This document shows positions 44,117 to 55,420 of a DNA stretch of 64,000 nt, in pieces. Positions within the stretch are counted from its first letter, which is position 1, and each line of letters begins with the position of its first letter. Location: contig JAEOAD010000040.1 of the NCBI GenBank assembly GCA_036365145.1, forward strand, positions 11,658,501 through 11,722,500. Direction: 5' to 3'. The stretch is from Orientallactaga sibirica. Lineage: Eukaryota; Chordata; Mammalia; Rodentia; Dipodidae. Under the pieces are notes generated by a model that was not told the origin of the DNA, did no database searches, and was given only the letters and a program-made list of their open reading frames with translations. Position numbers and translations under genes: made by a program.

Positions 44117-44352
44117 GGGCTGGAGAGATGGCTTAGCAGTTAAGCACTTGCTTATAAAGCCTAAGGACCCTGGTTCGAGGTTTGATTCCCCAGTACCCAT
44201 GTAAGCCAGATGCACAAGGTGGCACATACATCTGGAGTTCGTTTGCAGAGTTTGTTTGCAGTGGCTGGAGGCCCTGGCATGCCCATTCTCCCTCTCTCTC
44301 TCTCTCTGCCTCTTTCTCTATCACTCTCAAATAAATAAATAAATAAAAATAA
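44117..44352 (+). mobile_element. B2-superfamily (DIP-like) SINE
   Basis: GGGCTGGAGAGATGGCTTAG head. Internal duplications occur at GTTCGAGGTTTGATTC and at GGAGTTCGTTTGCAGAGTTT. AAATAAATAAATAAATAAAA tail. Confidence 0.94.
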
Positions 44353-44449
44353 ACCAAAAAATTAAAAATAAAATCCATGAAACCAGGTAAATTTAACTTA
44401 GAAAAGATGCAGGTGCAATGCAGATATGTATGCATCTGTATAGTACATG

Positions 44450-44844
44450 AAAAAATACACGAGCATGCTGGATGTGGTGGCTATCTGAGGACTATTAGAG
44501 ACACATGCTGTCTTTTCTGTCAGCAAGTAAAAAGTAGAGAAACTCCATTCTGGAGGCACTCCGTTCGGTGGGAAAGCTCTCTTTCTGCATCAGCCACCCT
44601 TGAGAGCAGAAGAGTTCGCAGTCCTTGAGACTGAAGGAGTCAGAGTCTGGAGACCAAAGCTGCTATTCTTGGATTTGATAAACGGTCCCTAAATCTTCTC
44701 TTCCTTGAAGCTTCCCCTAGAAAGTGCATCTTTCTTATATTTTAGCCAATCACATTAGAGTGTGAGGTCCAGCAGACACAGGGCCCTTACTTAGGGAGAT
44801 CAAAATGCCAGCAGACCTCCTGCTGATGTTTTCTTGCCTGAACT

Positions 44845-44879
<35 letters not shown>

Positions 44880-44968
44880 ATGCACCCTTCCACAGAAGAA
44901 AACATCACCTTGACAATACACTTTGGATTGTGTGGTTATTCTTGGAGCCTAGACTCCATTTCTAACAG
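44450..44968 (+). mobile_element. Probable ERV LTR, sense
   Basis: Ends GGTTATTCTTGGAGCCTAGA then CTCCATTTCTAACA, resembling the U5 end of ERV1-type LTRs. It contains AGCCAATCACATTAGAG (CCAAT-like) at about 44743. A pure A run at 44849-44877 interrupts it. Start not fixed. Confidence 0.42.
44849..44877 (+). repeat. (A)29 tract
   Basis: Pure A run within the probable LTR; no retroposon body precedes it. Confidence 0.9.
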
Positions 44969-45105
44969 CTAACACCTTTAATCCCAACACTTGTGAGAAT
45001 GAAATAGGAGGATATTCATGCATTTCAGGCCAGCCTGGTCTACAAAGTGGGATCCAAGTCAAACTGGCCTAGAGTAAGACTCTGCCTCAAAAAAAAAAAA
45101 AAAAA
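44969..45105 (+). mobile_element. B1 SINE, older
   Basis: GCTAACACCTTTAATCCCAA, AGGAGGATATTCATGCATTT, AGGCCAGCCTGGTCTACAAA, then GACTCTGCCTCAAAAAA. More diverged than the other B1s; the second half differs from the local young B1. Confidence 0.85.
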
Positions 45106-46062
45106 TTCACATATGTTGAATAAATGAGAGTAGAATTCTAATGCATGGTGTAGGGACTTGGAAAAAAGACACCAGATTTCATAAATTATACATAAAACAA
45201 TATGATACTTTCCATGAAACCAGCCATAAATAATCTTTATGACAGTCTTGGATTTTACATTTCCTAGATATTCTTCATTTTTTAAAAAAAAAAGTTTTAA
45301 AATTAAAAAAAAGTTTTGTCAGCACTATTAAAAAACAGAGCATTTAACATTCAAAACTTAAAAAGTAGTTGGATGTAAATTGCAGAAACCTTCCCATTTT
45401 AGTCAAAAAACTAAAAATGTTTTCCTTGTTAATTTGCACTTTACTCCACAGTTAAAGGAACCTCAAAGGTGTTAAAGGTAACAGCAATTCTGTGATTCGA
45501 TAAAACGTGAAAGGGCACTGCTTTCCCTCTTCTTATTTCTTCACAGAGAAAGTTGAGAAAGGCATTTCAAACAGATATCCACCAAAGCTTTTGATAAGAG
45601 AAAGGGTTCACTTCCAACACAGACTGCACGTCTTTGCATAGAATGCAAACAGGCTATGCTTCCGAAATGTGTATGAGGCATAGAGGTGTGCAAAAAGATG
45701 AAGCACCGTGCCGGCATCTGAGAGTGGATCCTGTGTCAGGTATTGGAGCCTCTGCTGCCATGACAACGCATGACCAATAGCATCTAAGACAACCACCCAA
45801 CAAATTTCCCATCTCAGGAAAGCCCTGCATCATCTTGTAAGCCCCCAAGCTTTGTGGCGCTGGAACCTCTGACACGGCTCACTGCGTTCTAAGCGCCGTG
45901 GAAACTCCGCCATGATATTCCCAACTTTCAAATGCAAGCGCTCCAAGAAAGAGCTAGGAGGGAAGATCCGAAGTCAGATGCATGAACTCAGTGAACACAC
46001 ACCTGTGCACCATTTCTCTCTTTGGCACACTGGTTTAGACACATGTAAAATCAAGCAAAAAA
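45106..46062. other. Unique sequence, no gene seen
   Basis: About 45600-45960 is of balanced composition with CpGs (GGCTCACTGCGTTCTAAGCG) and open frames of 62 and 73 codons on the minus strand. I recognise no protein or repeat family; an undescribed old LTR is possible. Confidence 0.35.
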
Positions 46063-46272
46063 GGGCTCGAGAGATGGCTTAGCTGTGAAGGCATTTGCCT
46101 GCAAAGCCAAAGGATCCCGGTTGGATTCTCCAGGACCCAGCTGCACGCCAGCTGCACAAGGGGGTACCTGCATCTGGAGTTTGTTTGCAATGGCTGGAGG
46201 CCCTGGTGCGCCCATTAAGTTTCTCTCTCTCTCTCTCTCTCTCTCAAATAAATAAATAAAATATTTTAAAAA
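46063..46272 (+). mobile_element. B2-superfamily (DIP-like) SINE
   Basis: GGGCTCGAGAGATGGCTTAG head, (CT)n then AAATAAATAAATAAAATATT. Flanked by perfect caagcaaaaa (46052-46061 and 46273-46282). Confidence 0.96.
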
Positions 46273-47440
46273 CAAGCAAAAATATTATCTGCACTAAAGA
46301 CCACCCGATATTGTAATTTCTGGAACGTTCCCTGTGGTTCTTCTTATTGTTTTCCTTCACTGACATAGTACTGAATATTACATGAATAATGAGTATTAGG
46401 TCCTGGTTTTTCATTAACGGGGTTCAAATGTAAGGTGTACACACATATCCATTGGCCTTACCCCACATCCTATTGAAATTTCTTTCTCCTCTGCCATTGT
46501 CCCCACCCTGACGCGCCCTCCAAATTCCTTACCACCAGAATAGCCAAGCTCCCTGGGGACTCAGATAATCTAGTTTGAGTTCCTCCCTGTGACCCTTTCA
46601 ATGTTTCTTAGAACAAACTCCTACAAATGGTAGAATGACGTTGTTTTAGCCCCCACTTTCCTCCTTGTTTCCATGGTCCAGAGGCCACATCAGCTCAAGG
46701 CTGAAGAGCAATGGCCTCTGGGAATGTCTTTCTGTCTCCAGCCCCGGCATCAGACACATCCCACCTCCTCTCTGACAGCCTAATGATTTTCCTCTCACTT
46801 CCTTTCCTTCAGGTGTCTCCGTGCTCAGCAATCTCCAAGGCCTCAGAATCACGTACTATGAACACCCCAAGCCTTCTCTGCCCTCTGAGATTTCCACTAA
46901 TATTACGCACCCCCAGGAGCCCATCCCACCTTCATTTCTCATTACCTCTCTCCACAGCCTCTCCATCTCACTGGCAATATCTGTCTGCCACCTCGCCCAT
47001 ACGCGGCTTGCTCATTTTCATCTCTGCATCTTTCGTCATGCAAACTCCCACCCACTGACCTCAAATTCATTTTTTTTCCTTTGCTCCTTCCGCCAAAACC
47101 TTGTGATTTTAAAATTTCTACTTATCATTTATCTCATCAGAAATTCCTTCTTAGTTAATTTCAACCAGATTGGATTTAAATGATCTTTTATCCCCTTCAA
47201 AACAAGGTGATCCTCTGAAGGTATCACAGGTAAGGACATGAGGACATACATGGATTTAGGACAATGTATTCAATTTGTTTGCCAAGTCTCACAAATGCTT
47301 TGATCTAAGTTAAAAACAAAGTTTCTTGCACATGGGGAAAAAAAAATCATCAAATATATAAAAACAAATAAAGCTCTTTTACTCATGGAAGCCTTACTAG
47401 TGGAAATACTCACAGCTTATAGCAGTAGCTACCATTTATT
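46273..47440. other. Unique sequence; possible L2 remnants
   Basis: CT/CCT-rich from 46480 to 47100, which opens frames of 115 and 120 codons on the plus strand. These are low in charged residues and look like compositional frames. About 47080-47200 reads like a decayed L2. No gene is supported. Confidence 0.35.
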
Positions 47441-47456
47441 AAAGAATTTGTTTCTG

Positions 47457-47666
47457 GGCTGGAAAGATGGATCCGTGGTTAAGGAGTTGCCTGCAAAGCC
47501 TGAGAACCAGGGTTCGATTACCCAGTACTCATGTAAAGCCAGATGCACAAGTTGGTGTGTGTGTCTGTAGCTCATTTGCAGTGGCTGCAGCCCCTGGTGC
47601 CTCCATTCTCTATATGCCTGTCTCTATCTGCCTCTCTCTCACACAAATAAATAAAATATACTTTAC
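47457..47666 (+). mobile_element. B2-superfamily SINE
   Basis: GGCTGGAAAGATGGATCCGT head. Flanked by perfect 16-bp aaagaatttgtttctg (47441-47456 and 47667-47682). Confidence 0.96.
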
Positions 47667-47721
47667 AAAGAATTTGTTTCTGCTAAGGTTCATATATTCA
47701 CTGACTTGCTTGATTTTTCTT

Positions 47722-47861
47722 TTAAGACTTAAGACTCATTCTAGCCCAGGCTGACCTGGAACTCACTCTGTAGCCCTAGGCTGGCTTTGAACTCACAGTG
47801 ACCCTCCTATTTCTACCTCCCCAGTGCTCAGATTAAAAGTGTTCCCTACCACACCTGGCTT
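47722..47861 (-). mobile_element. B1 SINE, antisense
   Basis: ACTCATTCTAGCCCAGGCTG to CTACCACACCTGGC. Moderately diverged. Confidence 0.9.
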
Positions 47862-47884
47862 TAATTTTAATTGTAAGCAACTTA

Positions 47885-48010
47885 CATGTCATTGTATTCA
47901 TCTTATAAAGGAGAAAACTGATGGCCACAGCCGTAGTATAAATTACCCAGGATCACGCTAGACAGAGACAAAGGTAGAATTTGTACCCAAGATTTAAGAC
48001 GTGTCCTTTC
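47885..48010 (+). mobile_element. MIR SINE fragment
   Basis: ATTCATCTTATAAAGGAGAA, AATTACCCAGGATCACGCTA, AGGTAGAATTTGTACCCAAG. MIR core order (… GATGAGGAAACTG … CCAAGGTCACACAGC … GGGATTCGAACCCAGG). Confidence 0.65.
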
Positions 48011-48674
48011 TCTACAACTTACAGTGTAAGTTACCTAAACTATTTTCACATCTTCCTAATGATGTGGGAGAGAGCTCTGTGGGATTAGAACACTCGCACC
48101 AGTAGCTCTCAAGGCTTGAGTCCTTAACCACATTAACAAAGAACTGAGAATGCAGACTCAGAGAAGGGTGACTTATAAAATTATGGTATTTTTATTTGGG
48201 GGGGGGGCGATAAAGAAGGAAAATGACCAAGCCAAAAAAGAAATTCTCCCCCTTCCCAGCCAGGGGAAACTGAGAAGCACTCCCTCACATAAGGAAGGAC
48301 AGAAGAGGCTAAGTAGGAAAAATAAGAGCTACTGAGAACTCACACACTTTGCTCCATTCCAATTCAATGAGCCAGGTATTCAATTAGAATGAGCCTCATC
48401 ACCACTCAGTGGGAAGGGAGGGACCTCAGGAAGTGCCAGCCCACAGGTGTTCAATTGAGAAAGACTTGACAAAGAAGCAAGAAGCTGTTGCCCCCACTGT
48501 TGCTTGCAGCCATCTTGGATGCGTCTGAACCAGATGCAAGTTCTAGTCCCGCCAGAGCAGGTAAAGTGGCATCCATGTTCCTGTGGGCCAATCCCTAGCT
48601 CCTAGTCTGTAACTCCCACAGTACTCGGAATCTGTGTTAATAAACAAGTCTTAAAAATAAGCCCATTATCTTCA
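48011..48674. other. Unique sequence, no gene seen
   Basis: A G-run lies at about 48198-48207. The end (GTGTTAATAAACAAGTCTTA) has a poly(A)-signal-like AATAAA, so 48380-48660 may be an unrecognised LTR. No exon. Confidence 0.35.
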
Positions 48675-48823
48675 GGTGGTCATGGTGGCGCACACCTTTA
48701 ATCCCAGCACTTGGGAGGCAGAGGGAGGAGGATCGCTGTGAGTTCGAGGCCACCCTGAAACTAATTCCAGGTCAGCCTGGGCTAGAGTGAGACCCTAGCT
48801 CAGAAAAAAACAACAAAAAAAAA
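48675..48823 (+). mobile_element. B1 SINE
   Basis: GGTGGTCATGGTGGCGCACA head, GGAGGATCGCTGTGAGTTCG, TAGAGTGAGACCCTAGCTCA, A-rich tail. One short deletion near CCACCCTGAAACTAATTCC. Confidence 0.96.
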
Positions 48824-48994
48824 AGTTTGGGAAGGGGAGCACAAACACTCAGTCCTCAGTATGCACGAGATGGGAAAAAAGTTGATTTCAACATATTGTA
48901 CAACAGACCGAATTTGACAGAGTTGCAGACAAAATTTTGTTTAGGAATAAAATTTCAAAGAGATCATTTTCAATAAAACTATGATACCCCTTTA

Positions 48995-49202
48995 GAAAAA
49001 AAAAATACTTTTATTTATTTGAGACAGAATAGAAAGAAGCAGAGAGAGAATGTGAAGGCCATGACCTCTTGCCACTGTAAATGAATTCCAAACATATGTG
49101 CCACTTTAGGCATCTGGCTCTACGTGGGTACTTGGGAATCAAACCCAGGCCATCAGGCTTTGCAAACAAGTGCCTTTAACCACTGAGCCATCTCTACAGC
49201 CC
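48995..49202 (-). mobile_element. B2-superfamily SINE, antisense
   Basis: TTTATTTATTTGAGACAGAA, TCTGGCTCTACGTGGGTACT, head complement CCATCTCTACAGCCC. Diverged. Confidence 0.9.
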
Positions 49203-50009
49203 TCACCTTTTTGATCCAGATATTATTGTCATTTCTTACTGTTTTCAGGATTTCTAGGGAAAATACTATCAATATTGGCAATACTTTCTGCCAAAGAGTT
49301 CTACCATGGTTGAAAAAGTCATATTCATTTTAGAAACTCAGTAACAGCACATGCTATGAATCCAGATTCAGGGCAGGGCTTTGAAGGATAAGACAAAGGA
49401 GAACTATTGTTTTAATTTCCTCTGCAGCTGATGGGCAACCCACAGAATTGGCATTTGCTGACTTATGCCTTTAGCTTTTCCTTGCTAGTGTGCAGTGCTG
49501 TTGATCCCGCCCTATGGTTCCTCTACTGGCTACACAAAATAGAAGGCTGGAGAGAAAAAAATAGAAGTTCCATTTACCTAAGCATGACATCTAAAAGAGT
49601 ATCTATTTATGAAAGCTACTTCTTCCTGGCTTACAGCTCGGCTGTATTTCCTAGGCTTGCTTGCATTTAGGCGCACCGTGGGGCTAAATTTTAGCCGACA
49701 GAATATGAACTGAATAATGTTTTCTAGTTCCAGGCCTGACTCATAAAACTCACATGTTCAGTCTTAAATTGTCTCGATTTTCTGGCTGGTTCAATGACAT
49801 GAGCATGGTGACCTTGCAAGCCTCATGAAGAAGATAATGGGCCCATTTATAAAAGACTTGCTACGTATCAGGAATTACTGTTGTGAAGGTTATGTGAGGA
49901 AGAAATAAACATTTTTTTTTCCTGCCCTTTCTTCTCTTCCCTGTTTTCTTCCTCTTTCTTTTACCTTCCCTTCCCTTCCTATTAAAACAGGTTCTGACTT
50001 CTGTGAGTG
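49203..50009. other. Unique sequence; old repeat trace
   Basis: About 49600-49760 (TTCCTGGCTTACAGCTCGGC ... AGTTCCAGGCCTGACTCATA) follows a common old mammalian repeat whose name I am unsure of. A polypyrimidine run lies at 49912-49980. No gene. Confidence 0.35.
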
Positions 50010-50215
50010 AAGGGCTGAGAAAATGCATCAGTGGTGAAAGAAAATAGCTCATGGCCTGGGTTTAATTCCCAAGCCACCCATGTAAGCCAGACCCAAAAAG
50101 TAGCACAAGTGTTTGGTGTCCGTCTGCAGTGCTGCAAGAGGCCCTGGCGTACCATACCCCTGACATATGTACATATCTGCAAATAAACAAATAAATTTAA
50201 AAAAAAAAAAAAAAA
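50010..50215 (+). mobile_element. B2-superfamily SINE, strongly diverged
   Basis: AGGGCTGAGAAAATGCATCA head (rearranged), GGGTTTAATTCCCAAGCCAC, GTAAGCCAGACCCAAAAAGT, AAATAAACAAATAAATTTAA tail. A B1 inserted directly into its A tail. Confidence 0.82.
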
Positions 50216-50380
50216 GTCCGGGCATGGTGGCGCATGCCTTTCATCCTGGCATTCGGGAGGCAGAGGTAGGAGGATCACTGTGAGTTCAAGGCCAGCTTGA
50301 GACTACATAGTGAATTCCAGGTCAGCCTGGGCTAAAGTGAGACCCTACCTCAAAAAAACAAAAACAAAAAAAATTAAAAA
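50216..50380 (+). mobile_element. B1 SINE
   Basis: GTCCGGGCATGGTGGCGCAT to ACCCTACCTCAAAAAAACAA. Complete. Confidence 0.96.
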
Positions 50381-50713
50381 TATATTTCAGGCGTCATTCT
50401 GAAATGTAATAATGAATGGTATTTGGAGTTGGGCTTTTGAGATAGAATTTAGGTCTTAAGAATGGAGTCCTTATGAGTGCAGTTGGTGCTTTTATTACTA
50501 CTAATTTTCCTAGCATGAACCCTGAATACACTGCATTTTGGTCATAATTCTCTCTCGTTGCCATGTTTTGCTCCCTAACCTGCTGTCTATTCCATTATCC
50601 CCTGTCCTCTTTCCAACAAGTGCTTCTTTGTTTTGTGTGTTTGTGTGTTGTCTCCTTTTCAGTTTTTTGTTTGTTTGTTTGTCTGTTTATTTTGCTTTTT
50701 TTCTGTTTTTTTT
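50381..50713. other. Unique sequence with T/GTTT-rich end
   Basis: A GTTT-rich run lies at about 50665-50715 and probably belongs to the tail complement of the antisense B1 that follows. Confidence 0.4.
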
Positions 50714-50853
50714 TTTCGGGTTAAAGTATCACTCTATTCCAGGCTGACCTGGATTTCACAATTTGGTTTCAGGCGGGCCTCAAACTCTCAACATTCCTCT
50801 TACCTCAGCCTCCCGGGTGCTGGGATAAAAGGCTTGCGCCACCATGCCTGGCT
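50714..50853 (-). mobile_element. B1 SINE, antisense
   Basis: GGTTAAAGTATCACTCTATT, CTCAGCCTCCCGGGTGCTGG, ending CACCATGCCTGGC. Diverged. Confidence 0.92.
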
Positions 50854-50869
50854 TGTGGTCTGTCTTCTA

Positions 50870-51610
50870 GCCCTCCTCCGTCATCCATGTAAACTGTTGG
50901 TGGGCTCAGAGCTGTGGAGGTAAAGACAGCCAACCACCATTATGAGGTCGTGAACACCCCAGGCCCTTCCCTTCCAGAGGACAGTGCCCCAAACTACTTC
51001 TGTCCCTATTCTGCTTCTTACAGTTCTCCTAACCCCCCTTCTGTGATGGTCCCTGTCCCTCATGTAGTGCTGAGCTCTCCACAGCCTCTTCTTCTCACCA
51101 ATGTGACACGTTTTCAGTCTCCCCAGCCATCTCCAAAGGAAGCTTCTCTGGCCAACAGTGAGCGTGGCGCTAACATTCTTTCCACCACCATGTTGCTGGC
51201 CCCTGGCAGGGGTAATGGAGATGTTGCATCCCTGTTGCTGAACACTCAACTGTTACTTCTCAGCCCTGGACGAGTCTTGAGTGTCCTCCCCAGCACTCAT
51301 CACCATCCTCAAAGAGAAGCTCCTGTGACCAAAAATGAGAGCAGCACTACTCTGCAGGCATAAACAACATCTAAAGGGCAATTTTATAGATACAACATAC
51401 CCATTTAGCAAAAGAATAGTAGTAGCTCCCCGCTCCACACACAACACCCAAGGGCCTATGACTTTCCAAGCCATAGCTTTTGACTGGGTTTTCAGTACCA
51501 CGCATGAAGTGGGCCTCAAATCCCATGAGAAACCAATTGGTTACCCACATAATAGTCATGCCACTATTGCCCCAGTGAGCACATCTTGCCTGGCTAACCA
51601 GTAAGAGATA
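50870..51610 (-). mobile_element. LINE-1 3' UTR, antisense
   Basis: On the minus strand it reads TTACTGGTTAGCCAGGCAAG, GCACTGGGGCAATAGTGGCA-like wording, then repeated GGATGCAACATCTCCATTAC and GGAAAGAATGTTAGCG blocks, as in the L1 3' UTRs at 36420 and 41395. The 149-codon plus-strand frame at 50914-51363 and the 122-codon minus-strand frame overlap this UTR and are not genes. Confidence 0.72.
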
Positions 51611-51639
51611 ATATCTCTCTAGAAATTTTAGATCATGCA

Positions 51640-51801
51640 GTCTGGAGAGATGGCTTAGCGGTTAAGGAGTTTGCCTGCAAAGCCAAAGGATCCCAGTTCG
51701 ATTCTCCAGGACCCACATAAGCCAGATGCACAAGGGGTACATGTATCTGGAGTTCATTCGCAGTGGCTGGAGGCCCTGGCACACCCATTCTCTCTCTCAA
51801 A

Positions 51802-51856
<55 letters not shown>

Positions 51857-51869
51857 ATATTTTTTAAAA
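51640..51869 (+). mobile_element. B2-superfamily (DIP-like) SINE
   Basis: GTCTGGAGAGATGGCTTAGC head with little divergence. The CT-rich stretch is short, and the tail is expanded into a microsatellite. Confidence 0.96.
51799..51860. repeat. (AAAT)15 microsatellite in a SINE tail
   Basis: About 15 pure AAAT units, the longest tail expansion in the window. Confidence 0.95.
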
Positions 51870-51884
51870 ATTAGACCATGAGAA

Positions 51885-52035
51885 GTGTTGAGATTATTCT
51901 CACTGCCTGCACCAAGAACTAAGTCATTTGGCACCCTGACCTTGGATTTACCATGTTTCACAATTGTAAGTTATAAACATCCCTTAATTTTATCAGGCTG
52001 TGGTATTTGTAACGGCAGCCCACACTGACTAAGGA
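51885..52035 (+). mobile_element. MLT1/MST-type LTR 3' part, sense
   Basis: GGCACCCTGACCTTGGATTT, TTCACAATTGTAAGTTATAA, TTTATCAGGCTGTGGTATTT, GTAACGGCAGCCCACACTGA. This is the 3' order of old MaLR LTRs (… CTTGGACTT … GAACTGTGAG … GTGGTA … GCAGCCC … CTAAG). Confidence 0.72.
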
Positions 52036-52539
52036 CAGCTTTATTTCTCAGTCTCATTCATGGTTCCTAAAGACTGGGATCTTTTTCACTGGTGTTCTAG
52101 TATAATGCCCTGGTTTAATTCCATGTATATCAGAGCTCAACTCCAGGTCTAGAAACTGCCCTCTGGCTTCTATTTAGGTGCACACGACCTCTGCCTAACC
52201 TTTTATCAATGAGTGTTGCAGAAGTCAGTACCTTCTTACACTTCTAAAAGAAATACAGTGACATATTGGGATCACAAGGTTCAATCATACCATGCAACAC
52301 ACAGCATCTTGTAAATTTACTTATTCATATCTCATTCTCTCTCTTCTGCAAACAAATTATTATTCTTATCTCGTTCTCAGAAGATGAAGAACTATCTTAT
52401 TTATTCCCTACACATGAACTTAGATGGCACTACAAACAAAGTTTATTTAATCAAAGTAGTTATGTCAATAATTGTCCCAAGAGAAAAGTCCAATGAATAA
52501 ATTTTCCTTAAGCACTTATATGCTCATAAAAATTATTTA
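52036..52539. other. Unique sequence, no gene seen
   Basis: No recognised repeat or exon. Confidence 0.4.
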
Positions 52540-53810
52540 GCTTCTATTCTATGCTTATTCTCTACTATCACTACTGAAAATGAGAAAACTATTCAAAGTT
52601 ATGTTTGGTAATAACACAGTGTATTTTGAAGATGACCACAAGTTGACCACAACGTGAAAATGGACATGCATTGATAGTTCCAGGAAATGCTGTTAAGAGA
52701 TTAAAAATAAACTCATAAGGATGTTGAAGGGGAGTACGATACATCACATTTTTTAATAACAGAAATAAATTCAGTGCTTCTCAAATAGCTATGTTATTAT
52801 TAAGAAAGAGTGAGATTCAAAATTTAGGGAATGTTTGCCACATTATGAAAATTTGGTTTTCCTCTTAAAACAGCTCCAAATATTCCTGTAATATAAGAGC
52901 CCAATGATTCCAGAAGGATGCATATTTCAAGTGTCTGGAATATTTTAGCCACTTACTATGAAAGGTCGCACTTCTTATTTATAGACTGGTGATTATATCT
53001 TTAAATATAAACCACGAATCAATTAGTATTAGATTTATGAGGGTGCAACTTAATAATTCTCCACTCAAATCCTTCCTACTAATTAAAGATTTTTTCTCTG
53101 TTCATCTTTGCCCTTTAGTATTTAATCTGAAGTAATGCTAGTCCTTTAGCTTGAGAACTAATTCTACACAGCATCTTTCATTTCAGTATAGAGAACTATT
53201 TTCACAATTGCCTTTCAGATTAAATTAAAAAATCTCTAAAAGTCTCCTATTTAATTTTACATACAAAATGTCACTTGCATTAATCTGATGATTTTAGACT
53301 ACACATTTGGCCCACAATATCTAATTAATTTGGCAAGAGAATTATGGAAATAATAAAATTACCTCCAAATTTCAAGGAACACTTCATTTTTAAATGCCTA
53401 ATTAAGTATATCTTTGTAATAAAAGAAATCATTCAGAAGAAATGTAATAGTATTTTAATTTCCCCCTAATAGGTATGCTGAATGCTAATTTGTCCTACAT
53501 TGGCATCCACAGGAGACAAAAGCATTGTCCCTTCAATGCCAAATACAAGTAGATGGTTCATACAAATTGAGAGAAATAAAAATCAAGTTGCTTGGCAGAG
53601 AATCCAAAGGAATCAGTTACAATGGAGTTATATGTTTTTAAAACACTAAATGGCATAGTATGATTATTTTAAGTTTCTCTCGCAATTTGATCAAGAATCT
53701 AGGGAGGAGAAGAATTCTAGTGACCTGTTTCTTCATTTAGTTACTTAGGGATGTTACTTTTTACTGAGACGTACCACTTTTAACTGACCCCAGAACTAGT
53801 TCAAAAATGA
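52540..53810. promoter_or_regulatory. Candidate conserved non-coding block
   Basis: About 1.27 kb without any repeat I can name, in a region where SINEs otherwise occur every 1-2 kb. It is AT-rich but not low-complexity, with repeated homeodomain-type cores (for example CTAATTAATTTGG near 53321, CCTAATTAAG near 53398, GCATTAATCTGATG near 53278, CTACTAATTAAAG near 53076). No open frame or splice pattern. A regulatory role is inferred, not shown. Confidence 0.35.
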
Positions 53811-53818
53811 TCCAATTC

Positions 53819-54046
53819 AGGCTGGAGAGATGAGTTAGCAGTTGAGACACTTGCCTGCAAAGCCAAAGGATCCCTGTTCGACTCTCCAGCACCCATGTAA
53901 GCCAGATGCACAAGGTGGCACATGCATCTGGAATTCGTTTGCAGTGGCTGGAGGCCCAGGCATGTCCATTCTCTCTATTTCTCTCTCTTTCTCTGCCCCT
54001 TTCCCTCTCTCTCAAATAAATAAATAAAATATAAAAAATAGTTTTA
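53819..54046 (+). mobile_element. B2-superfamily (DIP-like) SINE
   Basis: AGGCTGGAGAGATGAGTTAG head, AAATAAATAAATAAAATATA tail. Flanks aaaatgatccaattc and aaaaagttccaattc form a diverged duplication. Confidence 0.94.
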
Positions 54047-54101
54047 AAAAAGTTCCAATTCTTCTATAATGGCGGTGAATTCAGTAAAAAGAGGAAAGAC
54101 C

Positions 54102-54300
54102 TGGGCTGTGGTGATGGTCCAGTGATTAAGGTGCTAGCTTCAAAAAGCTTGCAGCCCTGATTTGATTCTCCAGTACCCTCATAAAACCAGATACACATAG
54201 TGGCGCAGGCATCTGGAGTACTTTATTCTCTCATTCTCATTCACATTCTCTCTCTGTTTCTGTCTCTATCTCCACAAATAAATATTAAAAATATTTTCTT
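54102..54300 (+). mobile_element. B2-superfamily SINE, diverged
   Basis: GACCTGGGCTGTGGTGATGG head, TGATTTGATTCTCCAGTACC, ACAAATAAATATTAAAAATA tail. The 3' half is shortened. Confidence 0.82.
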
Positions 54301-55420
54301 TCATGTTTTTATTTATATATGTAAATATATTTTACATAAGGTATAGTCTTGAATCCCCTTACCCCTGCTCCCCACTTCCCTAAGGGCCTTGGTATTTAGT
54401 ATGGGATAGTGAGGGTCTCGGTTTCTGGGGTGGGTGCTGTACTTCAGGATATTTCTACCCACACTGTGACTCTTACAATATACCCCCCCTTCTACAGCAA
54501 TTCCTGAGCCTTAGATGTGTTAACAGTTTGCTTTTAATGTTGAGTTCTCTGTAGCCTCTATTTCTGTTATGATGTGTTTTAGTTTAGTTAGTTGCTGTTT
54601 CCCTGGAGGCAGTTGTCAGGCTAGCATTGAGAGCAATCCTCATGTTGACGCTTCCTTTACAGTTTCTCCTGGACCCCAGTAAATGTGGTGAAGGTGGCAC
54701 ATTTCATGGTGGGAAGTCAGCTGACTTTTCTTGTTGAATTGTTGGATATTGGCTCTCCCTAGTATTCTCTGCCATCTGTAAAATAAAACAGATTTTCCAA
54801 CCAAGCATGAGAGCATCTCTGATTAAGGGGAATGTGCATATAATTTTGGAAGACATTTTGATGAAGATACCCACTCAACTTGTCCAGAGAACAATGGATA
54901 CTGCTCTCTGGATATTGTTAATTTCCAGTCTGAAGAAAGTAACTTGGTTCCCAGCACCAGTTATGAGTTCTCTCCCACCGAGTGGGCCCCATGTCCAATT
55001 GGAGAGCAACTGGTTTTCCTCGTGGGCTTCGTGCCACTATTGCACAAGGGTCTTCTTCTTATCCAACTGGTGTGTTGCATAGTTTGCAAAGTCACTTGCT
55101 TATTCATGCTGTTGGTGACCATTGTCACATAGTAGTCCCCATAGCACTTTGAGGGCCATGAGGGCTTATCAGGAGAGGGCTGGCGGTCCTCTCAATGCCC
55201 ACATGGTCTCTTGGTGTCCTGGAATGTCAGCCTGTAGTGTCTTAAGCAATAGGGTCTTACCTTTTAGCTCTGGTGGGTAACCAAGTGCTTGGCAGTGGCC
55301 TACATTGTTTTAGGGACCTCACCAATCTCCCTGGCCAACTGCTCACTGTGGAAGGAACCCAGTTCTGCTCCTGGGATTTACAAGCAAGAAGCAATGATTT
55401 CAGGATTAAGCTTTCTCCAC
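54301..55420 (-). mobile_element. LINE-1 3' UTR, antisense
   Basis: Minus-strand L1 3' UTR wording: at 54960-55080 the plus strand reads AGTTATGAGTTCTCTCCCAC, CGAGTGGGCCCCATGTCCAA, TGCCACTATTGCACAAGGGT. This pairs with the sense copy at 58870-59815 (CAAGTGCAATAGTGGCACAC, GGTAACCAACTACTCTTGAT). Frames of 62-91 codons here are UTR. Confidence 0.75.

Noticed and set aside
46711..47183. Overlapping 115- and 120-codon frames on the plus strand
   Set aside because: They arise from a CT/C-rich stretch with few stop codons. Sequence is Ser/Pro/Leu-rich with no motif.
50914..51363. 149-codon open frame, the longest in the window
   Set aside because: It lies wholly in an antisense L1 3' UTR and has an overlapping long frame on the other strand. 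No protein family or splice context.
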